Positions 49,967-58,522 of a DNA stretch of 64,000 bases are shown here, one piece after another (the stretch's first letter is position 1; each line of letters starts with the position of its first letter). The stretch is from Micromonospora antibiotica (GTDB lineage Bacteria > Actinomycetota > Actinomycetes > Mycobacteriales > Micromonosporaceae). Position numbers and translations under genes: made by a program. The DNA lies in NCBI RefSeq assembly GCF_017599305.1, contig NZ_JAGFWR010000003.1:186001-250000 (forward strand). Reading direction: 5' to 3'. The notes beneath the pieces are model-generated. The model was not told the origin of the DNA. It ran no database searches and was given only the letters and a program-made list of their open reading frames with translations.

Positions 49967-50337
49967 GCGCCGGGCCCGCCCGGGGCGCCCCGCCGGCCAC
50001 CCCGGTGCCGATCCTGCACCGCGCCGAGGGCGCAGCCGTCGCCGGGGCCGCCGTCGTCCTGCTCGTCCTGACGGGCTTCGCCTGGTGGTGGCTGTTCGCC
50101 CTGTTCCTCCTCTTCGACCTGTCGATGCTCGGCTACGCGGTCGACCACCGCGTCGGCGCGATCGTCTACAACCTGGGACACACCTACGTCGCCCCCTTCG
50201 TCCTGCTCGCCGGGTACGGCCTCGCGCACGCCCTCGACGCGACCGGATGGTCGGTGCTCGCGCTCGTGGCCGCCTGCTGGTTCTTCCACATCGGCGTGGA
50301 CCGGGCACTCGGCTTCGGCCCGCGTCCCCTGCACTGA
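49963..50337 (+). CDS. DUF4260 family small membrane protein
   Basis: A 124-residue protein starting at GTG 49963 over the TetR stop. It has three to four hydrophobic helices (AVAGAAVVLLVLTGFAWWWLF, TYVAPFVLLAGYGLA, WSVLALVAACWFFHIG) and the family motifs DLSMLGYA, YNLGHTY and HIGVDRALGFG. Function is unknown. It is the last gene of the operon. Confidence 0.8.
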   Translation: MSAGPARGAPPATPVPILHRAEGAAVAGAAVVLLVLTGFAWWWLFALFLLFDLSMLGYAVDHRVGAIVYNLGHTYVAPFVLLAGYGLAHALDATGWSVLALVAACWFFHIGVDRALGFGPRPLH

Positions 50338-50637
50338 ACCCGGTCGACGGCACCGGGTCGGCGACGCCCCCGCAGCCCCGCACGGAACCCGCCGACGGCA
50401 CCGGGTCCGCGACGCCCGCCGCACGCCCCCGGCGCGTCCCGGCCACCGCGTGGCGGCCACCACCAGGCTCACGCAGGGTCACCCGGTGCCCGACACGCTG
50501 CACCGGCCTGCCGGACGGTGACCGGGTCGTCCTGGGAGGATGGCCGACGGGTGGCGGGCGTCCCGCCGGCTCCCGCCGCCCGGCAGACCCGCACACACGG
50601 GCGTCGCCCCGCGCGGCGTCCCCCGAGGGGAGCAACG
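50338..50637. repeat. Intergenic region (300 bp) with a 24-bp direct repeat
   Basis: GACGGCACCGGGTC followed by GCGACGCCC (one variable base between) occurs at 50346-50369 and 50394-50417, a 48-bp period. Nothing else is seen apart from the GAGGGGAG ribosome site of the next gene. Confidence 0.6.
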
Positions 50638-51570
50638 GTGACACTGTCGGACAGGCTCGCACCGGAGGCCGGCCGGCTCCGGCTGGGCGACGGGTCGAGC
50701 GTCAACCGGTTGGGCTTCGGCACCATGCAACTGCCCGGTCCCGGTTCCTTCGGCCCTCCGGACGACCACGCGGCCGCGCTGACCGTGCTGCGCAGGGCGG
50801 TCGAGCTGGGGGTGAACTACCTCGACACCAGTGACTTCTACGGCCCGCACGTGGCCAACGACCTGATCCGCGAGGCCCTCCACCCGTACCCCGACGACCT
50901 GGTGATCGGCACGAAGATCGGGGTGGTACGCGACAACTGGGGCGACTTCGTGCCCGCCGGGGCCCCCGACCAGCTGCGGCGGCAGGTGCAGGAGAACCTG
51001 CGCCGGCTGGGCCGGGACCGGTTGGAGCTGGTCTACCTGCGGGTCGGCGGGGACGGGCTGCTCCGCCCGGGCGGGACCCGGTTCTCCGAGTCGTTCGCGA
51101 TGCTGGTGCGGCTGCGGGAGGAGGGCCTGGTCGGCGACGTCGGGCTCAGCGGGGTCACCCTGAAACAACTGGACCAGGCCCGGGCGACGATCCCGATCGC
51201 CGCGGTGCAGAACCGGTTCCACCTGCTCGACCGGGACTGCCTGGACGTGCTGCACCGGTGCACCGAGGAGCAGATCGCCTTCGTGCCGTACTTCCCGCTG
51301 GGTGCGGGGCTGCTCAGCGGGCGTACCGGGCGACCGCAGCTGCCGTTCGGGCCGGACTTCAGCGCCACGCAGCGGCGTACCGTCGACCGGATCGCCGACG
51401 GGCACGACGCCACCCGCGCGCAGATCGCGATCGCGTGGTTGCTGGCGTACTCACCCGCGATCCTGGTCATTCCCGGCACCAGCTCGGTGCGGCACCTCGA
51501 GGAGAACATGGCCGCGGCCCGGCTGCGCCTGACCCCGGCGGACCGCGCCGCGCTCGACGCGCTGGCCTGA
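50638..51570 (+). CDS. Aldo/keto reductase
   Basis: A 310-residue NADPH-dependent TIM-barrel reductase starting at GTG 50638 after GAGGGGAG. It has NRLGFGTMQL, NYLDTSDFYGP (Asp and Tyr of the tetrad), IGTKIGVV (Lys) and VIPGTSSVRHLEENMAA (cofactor loop). The usual catalytic His region reads YLRVGGDG, where His is replaced by Arg, so activity may be altered. The substrate is unknown. Confidence 0.82.
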   Translation: MTLSDRLAPEAGRLRLGDGSSVNRLGFGTMQLPGPGSFGPPDDHAAALTVLRRAVELGVNYLDTSDFYGPHVANDLIREALHPYPDDLVIGTKIGVVRDNWGDFVPAGAPDQLRRQVQENLRRLGRDRLELVYLRVGGDGLLRPGGTRFSESFAMLVRLREEGLVGDVGLSGVTLKQLDQARATIPIAAVQNRFHLLDRDCLDVLHRCTEEQIAFVPYFPLGAGLLSGRTGRPQLPFGPDFSATQRRTVDRIADGHDATRAQIAIAWLLAYSPAILVIPGTSSVRHLEENMAAARLRLTPADRAALDALA

Positions 51571-51637
51571 CCCGCTCCACCCGGGCGCCCACGTCCCGGC
51601 CGGCCGGCCGGCGGCACCCGCGCCGGGCCCCGATCCG

Positions 51638-51672
51638 CCGGTGCCCCGCACGTACGACGTGCGGGGCACCGG
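51638..51672. terminator. Terminator hairpin between convergent genes
   Basis: Perfect 16-bp stem (51638-51653/51657-51672) with a 3-nt loop, between the aldo/keto reductase and the secreted hydrolase. Confidence 0.85.
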
Positions 51673-51680
51673 GCCGTGGA

Positions 51681-52721
51681 TCAGGCGGCGCAGCCGGCCA
51701 ACGCCGGAGTCGGAGTCGGCGCCCCGGGCAGGCCGAGGAACAACCTGGTGCAGTCGATGAGGAACTGCGGGTTCTCCTCCGGGACCCAGTGGCCCGAGTC
51801 CGGTACGACGACCTGCCGCACGTCGGTGGCGACCTGCCGGTAGGAGGCGGCGACCCCGGGGCCGAAGGAGAATGCCGCGCCCATCGCCACCACCGGCACG
51901 GTCACCGGCTTGGCGGCGGCCTGCGCCCGGTTGTCGGCGATGTCGGCGTCGAACGCCCGGTAGTACTCGTAGCCGGCCGTCCGGTCGGCCGGGTCGCGGT
52001 AGGCGCGGTAGTAGACCGGCCGGTCGATGGTGTCGTGCTGGGACGAGAAGTCGAAGATCCGGTCCAGGTAGACCGGGACGTCGTCGTTGTCGATGAGCAG
52101 CTCGGGCGTCGGCGCCGGGGTGGCGTTGAACAGGAAGTGCCAGCTGCGGCTGTAGAGGTCCTCCAGGCCGAAGCCGGAGAGCGCGGTCTCGATGACGATC
52201 ATCCGGGACACGTCGGCCGGGTAGTCCCGCGCCCACGGGTAGGCCACCAACGCGCCGACGTCGTGACCGAGCAACTCCACCCGGCCGAGGCCGAGCTGCT
52301 GGGTCGCGGCGTGCAACCGGCGGGCGGTGGTGGCCTTGTCGTACCCGCCGACCGGCGCGGCGGAGTCACCCAGACCGGGCAGGTCGAACGCGACGACCGT
52401 CCGGCCGGCGCGCAACGCCGGCAGCACCGGCCGCCACGCCTGCCAGGTCTGCGGCCAACCGTGCAGCAGCACCAACGCCGGTCCGCTCCCCCCACGTACG
52501 TAGTGCAGCCGGGTCCCCTCGACCTCGACGAAGCCGTGCCGGAACCCGGGGGGCAGCGCCCGGTCGGCCGTCCCGGCCGGACCGGGCGGACCGGCGACCG
52601 CGTTGGGGGCGGCCACCAGCAGGAGCACGAGCCCGGCCACGGCGGCGACGACCCGACGCCACGGGTGGCGGCGCGGCACCGGGGCACCGGCAAAGACGGA
52701 CGTTCGCGGGAAGCGGCGCAC
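51681..52721 (-). CDS. Secreted epoxide-hydrolase-like alpha/beta hydrolase
   Basis: A 346-residue protein; GTG 52721 follows GAAAGGA (a start at 52748 is also in frame). An N-terminal signal peptide (RRVVAAVAGLVLLLVAAPNAVAG) indicates export. The motifs LLHGWPQTW and GHDVGA (Asp nucleophile) are those of epoxide hydrolases or dehalogenases, with VPDSGHWVPEE supplying His. It may hydrolyse an external epoxide or ester. It is read alone between two terminator or promoter regions. Confidence 0.8.
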   Translation of the reverse strand: MRRFPRTSVFAGAPVPRRHPWRRVVAAVAGLVLLLVAAPNAVAGPPGPAGTADRALPPGFRHGFVEVEGTRLHYVRGGSGPALVLLHGWPQTWQAWRPVLPALRAGRTVVAFDLPGLGDSAAPVGGYDKATTARRLHAATQQLGLGRVELLGHDVGALVAYPWARDYPADVSRMIVIETALSGFGLEDLYSRSWHFLFNATPAPTPELLIDNDDVPVYLDRIFDFSSQHDTIDRPVYYRAYRDPADRTAGYEYYRAFDADIADNRAQAAAKPVTVPVVAMGAAFSFGPGVAASYRQVATDVRQVVVPDSGHWVPEENPQFLIDCTRLFLGLPGAPTPTPALAGCAA

Positions 52722-52980
52722 GAGGAGTCCTTTCGTCCGGATCAGCACTGTCAGGTGACGCGGAGGCCGCGGCGGGGCAGGCCCCGACCGGCCCGTACCG
52801 GACCGGGCGACGGCGCTCCGGCGGGTCGGTACGGTCGCCCCGCAACACGTCGTACGACGACGGATGGGATTCGCGCCGTCGCATCATGTCACCCTTCCCC
52901 GGTACGGTGACCACGTCAATGGTCGATGAAGCGCACGTTGCGAGACGACAGGACAGCGGCCGTACGCCTAGCGTCGGAGC

Positions 52981-54348
52981 ATGGCGACCGACAGCGCGGT
53001 GGTGGTCGGCGCGAGCATCGGCGGGCTGCTGGCCGCCCGTGTGCTCAGCGAGACCCACGGCCGGGTCACCCTGGTCGACCGCGATCCCCTGCCCGAGCAG
53101 GCCGCCAGTCGACGCGGGGTGCCACAGGGCCGGCAGCTGCACGTGCTGCTGGACCGGGGACGGCAGGTGCTGGAGGAACTGCTGCCCGGGGTGACCGACG
53201 AGCTGGTCGCGCTCGGTGCGCCCCTGATCGACCTGCACGGCGACGTGCGCTGGTACAACGACGGTTACCTGATGCAGCCGGCGGCGTCCGGACTGCGGGC
53301 GATCGGGGTGGGCCGCCCCCTGCTGGAGCAGGTCATCCGCAACCGGGTGGCCGCGTTGCCCGGGGTGACCATCCTGCCCGGCCACGAGGTCACCGCCCTG
53401 ACCACCACGCCGGACCGGCGACGGGTGACCGGCGTACGCGTGCACCGCCGGGCCGACGGCCCCTCGACCACCCGGGAACTCTCCGCCGAACTGGTGGTCG
53501 ACGCCGGTGGGCGGGGCACCCGCAGCCCGGTGTGGCTGGCAGAACTCGGCTACCGCCCCGCCCCGGAGGAACAGGTGCCGGTCGGGCTGACCTACGTCAC
53601 CCGGCTCTACCACCGTCAACCACAGCAGCTCGACGGGCTGCTCGGGGTCCTCACCAACGCGGTGCCCGGTCGTACCCGCGGTGGGATCGTGGCGGTGCAG
53701 GAGCAGGACCGGTTCGCGGTGGCCCTCAGCGGCATGTTCGGCGAGGAACCGCCGCTCGACGACGCCGGCCTGCTCGCCTACGCCGACAGCCTGCCGGCAC
53801 CGGAGATCGGCGCGTTGCTGCGGCACGCCCGACCGCTCGGTGCGCCGGCCCGGATGCGGTTCCCGGCCAGCGTCCGCCGCCGCTACGAGCGGCTGCGCCG
53901 CTTCCCCGCCGGTTACCTGGTCTTCGGCGACGCGCTGTGCAGCTTCAACCCGATCTACGGGCAGGGCATCACGGCGGCCGCGTTGCAGGCGGTGGAGCTG
54001 GCCCGGCTGCTGCCCGCCGGGCCGCACGGGCTGGCCCGGCGGTTCTTCCGGCGGGCGGCCCGGGTGATCGACATGCCGTGGTCCATCGCGGTCGGCACCG
54101 ACCTGCGCTTCCCCGAGGTCCCCGGCCCCCGGTCGGCGCGGGTCCGGCTGACCAACGCCTACGTGCACCGGCTGCACGCCGCCGCCACCGCGAACCCGAC
54201 GCTCGGTGCGGCGTTCCTGCGGGTGCTCAACCTGGTCGACCCACCGCGCCGGCTGCTCGCGCCGACGGTGGCGGCACGGGTGCTGCGCGGGTCGGACGGT
54301 TCGGCCCGACGGTTCGACAGGCCGACCGAAGTCGGCACGCTCGAATAA
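52981..54348 (+). CDS. FAD-dependent monooxygenase, epoxidase-like, copy 2
   Basis: A 455-residue flavoprotein starting at ATG 52981 with no clear ribosome site (possibly leaderless). VVGASIGGLLAARVLSE binds FAD, LVVDAGGRGTRSPVWLAELGY is the second motif, and FGDALCSFNPIYGQGIT matches the epoxidase-like GD motif of copy 1 (11239-12903). It lacks the Pro-rich tail of copy 1. An epoxidase or hydroxylase role in a polyketide pathway is plausible; the location outside the main block makes its membership uncertain. Confidence 0.75.
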   Translation: MATDSAVVVGASIGGLLAARVLSETHGRVTLVDRDPLPEQAASRRGVPQGRQLHVLLDRGRQVLEELLPGVTDELVALGAPLIDLHGDVRWYNDGYLMQPAASGLRAIGVGRPLLEQVIRNRVAALPGVTILPGHEVTALTTTPDRRRVTGVRVHRRADGPSTTRELSAELVVDAGGRGTRSPVWLAELGYRPAPEEQVPVGLTYVTRLYHRQPQQLDGLLGVLTNAVPGRTRGGIVAVQEQDRFAVALSGMFGEEPPLDDAGLLAYADSLPAPEIGALLRHARPLGAPARMRFPASVRRRYERLRRFPAGYLVFGDALCSFNPIYGQGITAAALQAVELARLLPAGPHGLARRFFRRAARVIDMPWSIAVGTDLRFPEVPGPRSARVRLTNAYVHRLHAAATANPTLGAAFLRVLNLVDPPRRLLAPTVAARVLRGSDGSARRFDRPTEVGTLE

Positions 54349-54521
54349 GACCGCACCGGTACGCGTCGGCATGCTGTGAGCGGGCAGCGGTCGCTGCCCG
54401 GCGGGTGCGACGACACACGGCGTCACCCGTCAGGCCTGGGGCCCGGTGGGCCGGGCGCCTGCCGGGTCGGGTCGCTGTCGGTCGGCCGTGGGCCCGCCCG
54501 GATCGGCAGAGACGAGGCACC

Positions 54522-55481
54522 ATGGCCCTGCGAGAAAGTCCCGAGTCCCCGGCCCCCCGCCGGCCGGTGTCGCCGACGCCGGTGCGACCGGTCTCACCGG
54601 CACCCGCCCGGCACGGCACCGCCGCCCTGGTCAGCGCTGTCGCCGGGGTGCTGTTGGCGGTGCTCTGGTCGTTCGAGCTCGTCGACTCGGTCATCGGTGA
54701 CACGGTGGCCAACAACCTGCTCGGCCACGACGCGAAGGCGACGGCGATCGGCGGCACCGGCGCGGGGCTACTGTTCGCCTTCGTGTCCGGGTTCGCCGGC
54801 ACCTTCACCGCCTGCAACATCGCGATGGTCGCGTCGGTGGGTCCGCTGAGCCAGGCCGGATCGCCCACCGGGCTGCGCCACCAACTGCGTACGCTGGTCC
54901 GCCCGGTGGGCTGGCTGGCACTGGGGATGATCGCGGTCTCCGCGACGTACGGCGCGGTGGGGGTGCTGATCGGCGACGGCCTGCCGCAGCTGTCCACCGA
55001 GACGGTCGGTGGCATGCCGGTCCGGCTGATCCAGTCGTCGGTGGTCTTCGGGGTGATCGGGTTGGTGCTCGCCCTGCTCGGGCTGGGTGCCCTCGGGCTG
55101 GTGCCCGACGTGTTCGCCCGGCGGCCGGTGGCCCGGGTGGTGCTCATCGGGGCGCTGATCGGCGGTTTCCTCATCGGACGGCCGTACCCGCTGTTCAACA
55201 AGCTCTTCCACTGGGCGGTGGAGACCGGCAACCCGCTGTACGGCGCGGCGGCGTTCACCCTCCAGTCGCTGGGCAACATCGTCATCGTGACGCTGCTCTT
55301 CGTCGTCGTCGTGCTGGTCACCCGGGGAGGCTTCCTGCGCTGGATGACCGACCCGACCCGCTCGGCGCTGGTCACCGGCGCCCTGCTGGTCGCCCTCGGC
55401 GTCTTCACCGTCGTCTACTGGGACCTCCGGGTCCCGGCGATCTTCGGCATCGGCTGGTTCCCCACCATGCCCTACAACTGA
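54522..55481 (+). CDS. Multi-pass membrane protein of unknown function
   Basis: A 319-residue protein starting at ATG 54522 with GAGGCA upstream. A Pro/Arg/Ser-rich cytoplasmic tail (~33 residues) is followed by six or seven hydrophobic helices. One segment, LLFAFVSGFAGTFTACNIAMVASVGPLSQ, faintly resembles the CcdA/DsbD transmembrane core, with a single Cys instead of the usual Cys-Pro. A function is not assigned. It follows the epoxidase-like gene by 173 bp on the same strand. Confidence 0.6.
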   Translation: MALRESPESPAPRRPVSPTPVRPVSPAPARHGTAALVSAVAGVLLAVLWSFELVDSVIGDTVANNLLGHDAKATAIGGTGAGLLFAFVSGFAGTFTACNIAMVASVGPLSQAGSPTGLRHQLRTLVRPVGWLALGMIAVSATYGAVGVLIGDGLPQLSTETVGGMPVRLIQSSVVFGVIGLVLALLGLGALGLVPDVFARRPVARVVLIGALIGGFLIGRPYPLFNKLFHWAVETGNPLYGAAAFTLQSLGNIVIVTLLFVVVVLVTRGGFLRWMTDPTRSALVTGALLVALGVFTVVYWDLRVPAIFGIGWFPTMPYN

Positions 55482-55530
55482 CCCACCCCGCTCCCCTCCC
55501 TCCCCTCCCCCTCCCCGCCGCCAACCCCGT

Positions 55531-55586
55531 TGATCAAGAGGTTTGCGTCATCGTTGATCTCCAACCTGACGCAAACCTCTTGATCA
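55531..55586. repeat. Intergenic hairpin repeat, copy 1 (terminator-like)
   Basis: Perfect 20-bp inverted repeat: TGATCAAGAGGTTTGCGTCA at 55531-55550 and its complement at 55567-55586, with a 16-nt loop. It lies between convergent genes. A near-identical element is at 58243-58310, so this is a dispersed family, probably acting as a bidirectional terminator. Confidence 0.88.
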
Positions 55587-55630
55587 CCGCCGCCAGGCGG
55601 GGGTGGGGTGGGGTGGGTGGGGGTGGGGGG

Positions 55631-56632
55631 TTAGGTGGGGGGTGCGGTGACGCTGGAGCGGTGGACCAGGGTGGGGGCGATGGTGTGCCGTTCGACCGCT
55701 CCCGGGCCGGCCTCGATCTGGCGTAGCAGCATCGCCAGGCCGGCGCGGGCCACCGCGTCGAAGTCGGGGCGCACGGTGGTCAACGGCGGGATGAAGTACG
55801 CCGCCTCCGGCACGTCGTCGAAGCCGACCACGCTGATCTCCTCCGGCACCCGACGCCCCCGCTCGCTCAGCGCCCGCAGCACCCCCAGCGCGAGGTGGTC
55901 GTTGGCCGCGAAGATCGCCGTCACCTCCGGCATCCGGGCCAGCATCTGCCCGCAGCGGTAGCCGGACGCCGCGCTCCAGTCGGCCGACAGCACCGGCGGC
56001 ACCTCCGCGCCGGCCGCCCGCAGCGCCGCCCGCCAGCCCTCGACCCGCCCGGCACTGTCGAACCAGTCCGCCGGGCCGGAGACGTGCCACACCGTGCGGT
56101 GCCCGGCGTCCAACAGGTGCCGGGTGGCCAGCCCGGCCCCCGCCGCCTGGTCGACGGTGACCAGCGCCGCCTCCCGGGCCGGATCGCCGTCGACGGTGAC
56201 CAGCGGCACCCCGTGCGGCAGGTGGTCGAGCGCCTCGTCGGCCGAGGCCACCGGGGCGATCACCACGATGCCGGCGACCCGGTGGTCGAGGTGCCGCTCC
56301 ACGGCGGCGGAGATGGACCGCCGGTCGAGGGTGCTGACGCTGCCGACGCTGACCGCGAAGCCGGCCGACGCGGCGGCCTGCTCCAGGGCCGCCAGCAGCG
56401 ACGCCGGACCGTACAGGGTGCTGTTCTGGGCGACCACCCCGATCAGCTGGGAGCGGCCGGTGACCAGTGCCCGCGCCGCCCGGTTCGGTCGGTAGCCCAG
56501 CTCGGCGATGGCCGCGCGGACCCGTACCCGGGTCTGTTCCCGGACGTTCGGGTGGTCGTTGAGCACCCGGGAGACCGTCTGGTGGGAGACTCCCGCGAGG
56601 CGGGCGACGTCCGTCATCGCAGGACCACGCAT
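55631..56632 (-). CDS. LacI family transcriptional regulator
   Basis: A 333-residue regulator. ATG 56632 gives MRGPAMTDVARLAGVSHQTV, the usual LacI start; GTG 56647 and ATG 56617 are alternatives. The helix-turn-helix continues with SRVLNDHPNVREQTRVRVRAAIAELGYRPN, and the periplasmic-binding-like domain ends with VVGFDDVPEAAYFIPPLTTVRPDFD. It is divergent from the CBM2 esterase gene and likely represses it until a plant sugar is sensed. The shared 205-bp gap shows no certain operator. Confidence 0.87.
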   Translation of the reverse strand: MRGPAMTDVARLAGVSHQTVSRVLNDHPNVREQTRVRVRAAIAELGYRPNRAARALVTGRSQLIGVVAQNSTLYGPASLLAALEQAAASAGFAVSVGSVSTLDRRSISAAVERHLDHRVAGIVVIAPVASADEALDHLPHGVPLVTVDGDPAREAALVTVDQAAGAGLATRHLLDAGHRTVWHVSGPADWFDSAGRVEGWRAALRAAGAEVPPVLSADWSAASGYRCGQMLARMPEVTAIFAANDHLALGVLRALSERGRRVPEEISVVGFDDVPEAAYFIPPLTTVRPDFDAVARAGLAMLLRQIEAGPGAVERHTIAPTLVHRSSVTAPPT

Positions 56633-56837
56633 GGGGTCATTATCCACTGGCGTGGTCCCGCCGTTCGCCGGTGTCCACGCCCGGCGGCGACCGGAAGTTC
56701 CGGTGGTACGGGTCGCCTTGCGAGCCGACGACAGGCTAACGATACTCATGGATGTTCCTGAGCCGGACATGATCGAGCCGCCGGGCAGCCTCGATCGGTA
56801 GATCCGTATGTCCGCGATCCTCCGGAGGAACCCGCCC

Positions 56838-58232
56838 ATGAGATCCAGGATCAAACTGCTCGGCACCGCCCTGGTCGCCGCCGCGCTCACCGCGCTGGCC
56901 GCGATCGCCGCCCCCACCCCGGCCTCGGCGGCGGCGCTGACCCAGGTGACCAACTTCGGGGCCAACCCGAGCAACCTCCAGATGTACCTGTACGTGCCGA
57001 ACACCGTGGCTCCGCGACCGGGCCTGCTGGTGGCGGTGCACTACTGCACCGGCAGCGGCCCGGCGTTCTACTCCGGCACCCAGTACGCGGCCCTGGCCGA
57101 CCGGTACGGCTACATCGTCATCTACCCGTCGGTGACCCGCAGCAGCAAGTGCTTCGACGTCTCCTCCCCGCAGGCGCTGCGCCGCGACGGGGGCAGCGAT
57201 CCGGTGGGCATCAAGTCGATGGTCGACTACGTCCGGGCCCGGTACCCCGTCGACCCCAACCGGATCTTCGCCACCGGCACCTCGTCCGGGGCGATGATGA
57301 CCAACGTGCTGCTCGGTGACTACCCGGACGTGTTCGCGGCGGGTGCGGCCTTCGCCGGGGTGCCGTTCGGCTGCTTCGCCACCACCGACGGTTCGGAGTG
57401 GAACAGCCAGTGCGCCAACGGGCAGGTGACGAAGACCGCGCAGCAGTGGGGCGACCTGGTCCGCAACGCCTACCCGGGGTACACCGGCAAGCGGCCCCGG
57501 ATGCAGTTGTGGCACGGCACCAACGACGAGACCCTGCGCTTTCCGAACTTCGGCGAGGAGGTCAAGCAGTGGACCAACGTGCAGGGGTTGAGCCAGACGC
57601 CGACGTTCACCGACACCCCGCAGGCCGGCTACACCCGTACCCGGTACGGCGGTAGCGGCGGCACCGCGCCGGTCGAGGCGATCAGCATGCAGGGGGTGAC
57701 GCACAACCTGCCGGTCGACGCGGCGCAGGCGATCCGGTTCTTCGGCCTGGACGCCCCGCCGACCACCACCCCGCCCCCGACCACGGCACCGCCGACCACC
57801 CCGCCCCCGACCACTCCGCCGCCCACCACCACGCCGCCTCCGACGACGCCGCCGGTGCCGACCACCACGCCGCCGACGCCGTTCCCGCCCACGCCCACCA
57901 CCCCGGGCCCGGGGGCCGAGTGCCGGATCGCCTACACCGTGAACGCCTGGAACACGGGCCTGACCACCGCGATCACGATCACCACCCTCAGGGACACCGG
58001 GATCAACGGCTGGAACCTGGCGTTCACCCTGCCCGCCGGGCAGACCATCACCAGCGGCTGGAACGCGACCTACTCGCCGACCAGCGGGGCGGTCACCGCC
58101 ACCAACGTCTCCTACAACGGCTCGATCCCCCCGGGTGGCTCGGTCAGCATCGGCTTCCAGGCCAACCACACCGGCAACACGGCGAAACCGCCCTTCTTCA
58201 CCCTCAACGGCTCCCCCTGCGCGGTCGTCTGA
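56838..58232 (+). CDS. Secreted PHB-depolymerase-type esterase (CE1) with CBM2
   Basis: A 464-residue exported enzyme; ATG 56838 follows GGAGGAA. A signal peptide ends near ASAAA. Residues ~40-300 are the esterase: VAVHYCTGSG, nucleophile elbow ATGTSSGAMMTN (Ser), LWHGTNDETL (Asp) and GVTHNLP (His). A Pro/Thr linker of ~60 residues leads to a CBM2 cellulose-binding module (CRIAYTVNAWNTG ... GWNLAFTLPAGQTITSGWNATYS). This layout is typical of acetylxylan or feruloyl esterases acting on plant cell walls. It is under the divergent LacI regulator. Confidence 0.85.
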   Translation: MRSRIKLLGTALVAAALTALAAIAAPTPASAAALTQVTNFGANPSNLQMYLYVPNTVAPRPGLLVAVHYCTGSGPAFYSGTQYAALADRYGYIVIYPSVTRSSKCFDVSSPQALRRDGGSDPVGIKSMVDYVRARYPVDPNRIFATGTSSGAMMTNVLLGDYPDVFAAGAAFAGVPFGCFATTDGSEWNSQCANGQVTKTAQQWGDLVRNAYPGYTGKRPRMQLWHGTNDETLRFPNFGEEVKQWTNVQGLSQTPTFTDTPQAGYTRTRYGGSGGTAPVEAISMQGVTHNLPVDAAQAIRFFGLDAPPTTTPPPTTAPPTTPPPTTPPPTTTPPPTTPPVPTTTPPTPFPPTPTTPGPGAECRIAYTVNAWNTGLTTAITITTLRDTGINGWNLAFTLPAGQTITSGWNATYSPTSGAVTATNVSYNGSIPPGGSVSIGFQANHTGNTAKPPFFTLNGSPCAVV

Positions 58233-58242
58233 CCACACCCAC

Positions 58243-58310
58243 CGGCGGTGATCAAGAGCTTTGCGTCAGGAGAACCGCTCCGGATGACGTAAACCTCTTG
58301 ATCACCGCCG
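58243..58310. repeat. Intergenic hairpin repeat, copy 2 (terminator-like)
   Basis: Arms 58243-58268 and 58285-58310 pair with two mismatches over 26 bp. The core TGATCAAGAG(C/G)TTTGCGTCA is shared with copy 1 at 55531-55586, as is the flanking CACCGCCGCC on the right. It terminates the esterase gene. Confidence 0.85.
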
Positions 58311-58522
58311 CCACTGCCGGCGGCGGCGGTCCGCACTAGGGGGTGGGGGTGGTTTGGTGGATGTGGGGACGGGGGTGGGTGGATAGGGTGGCGGCGACGG
58401 GGGGGGGTCGCCCGGGGATGCGGGGCGGCGGCCGGCGCGGCAACGGGCGGGTTCGCCGCCCGGTGGGCCAGCCGCAAGCGACCGAGCCGTCGTCACCACC
58501 GGTCGTCCACAAGGGAGAATGC

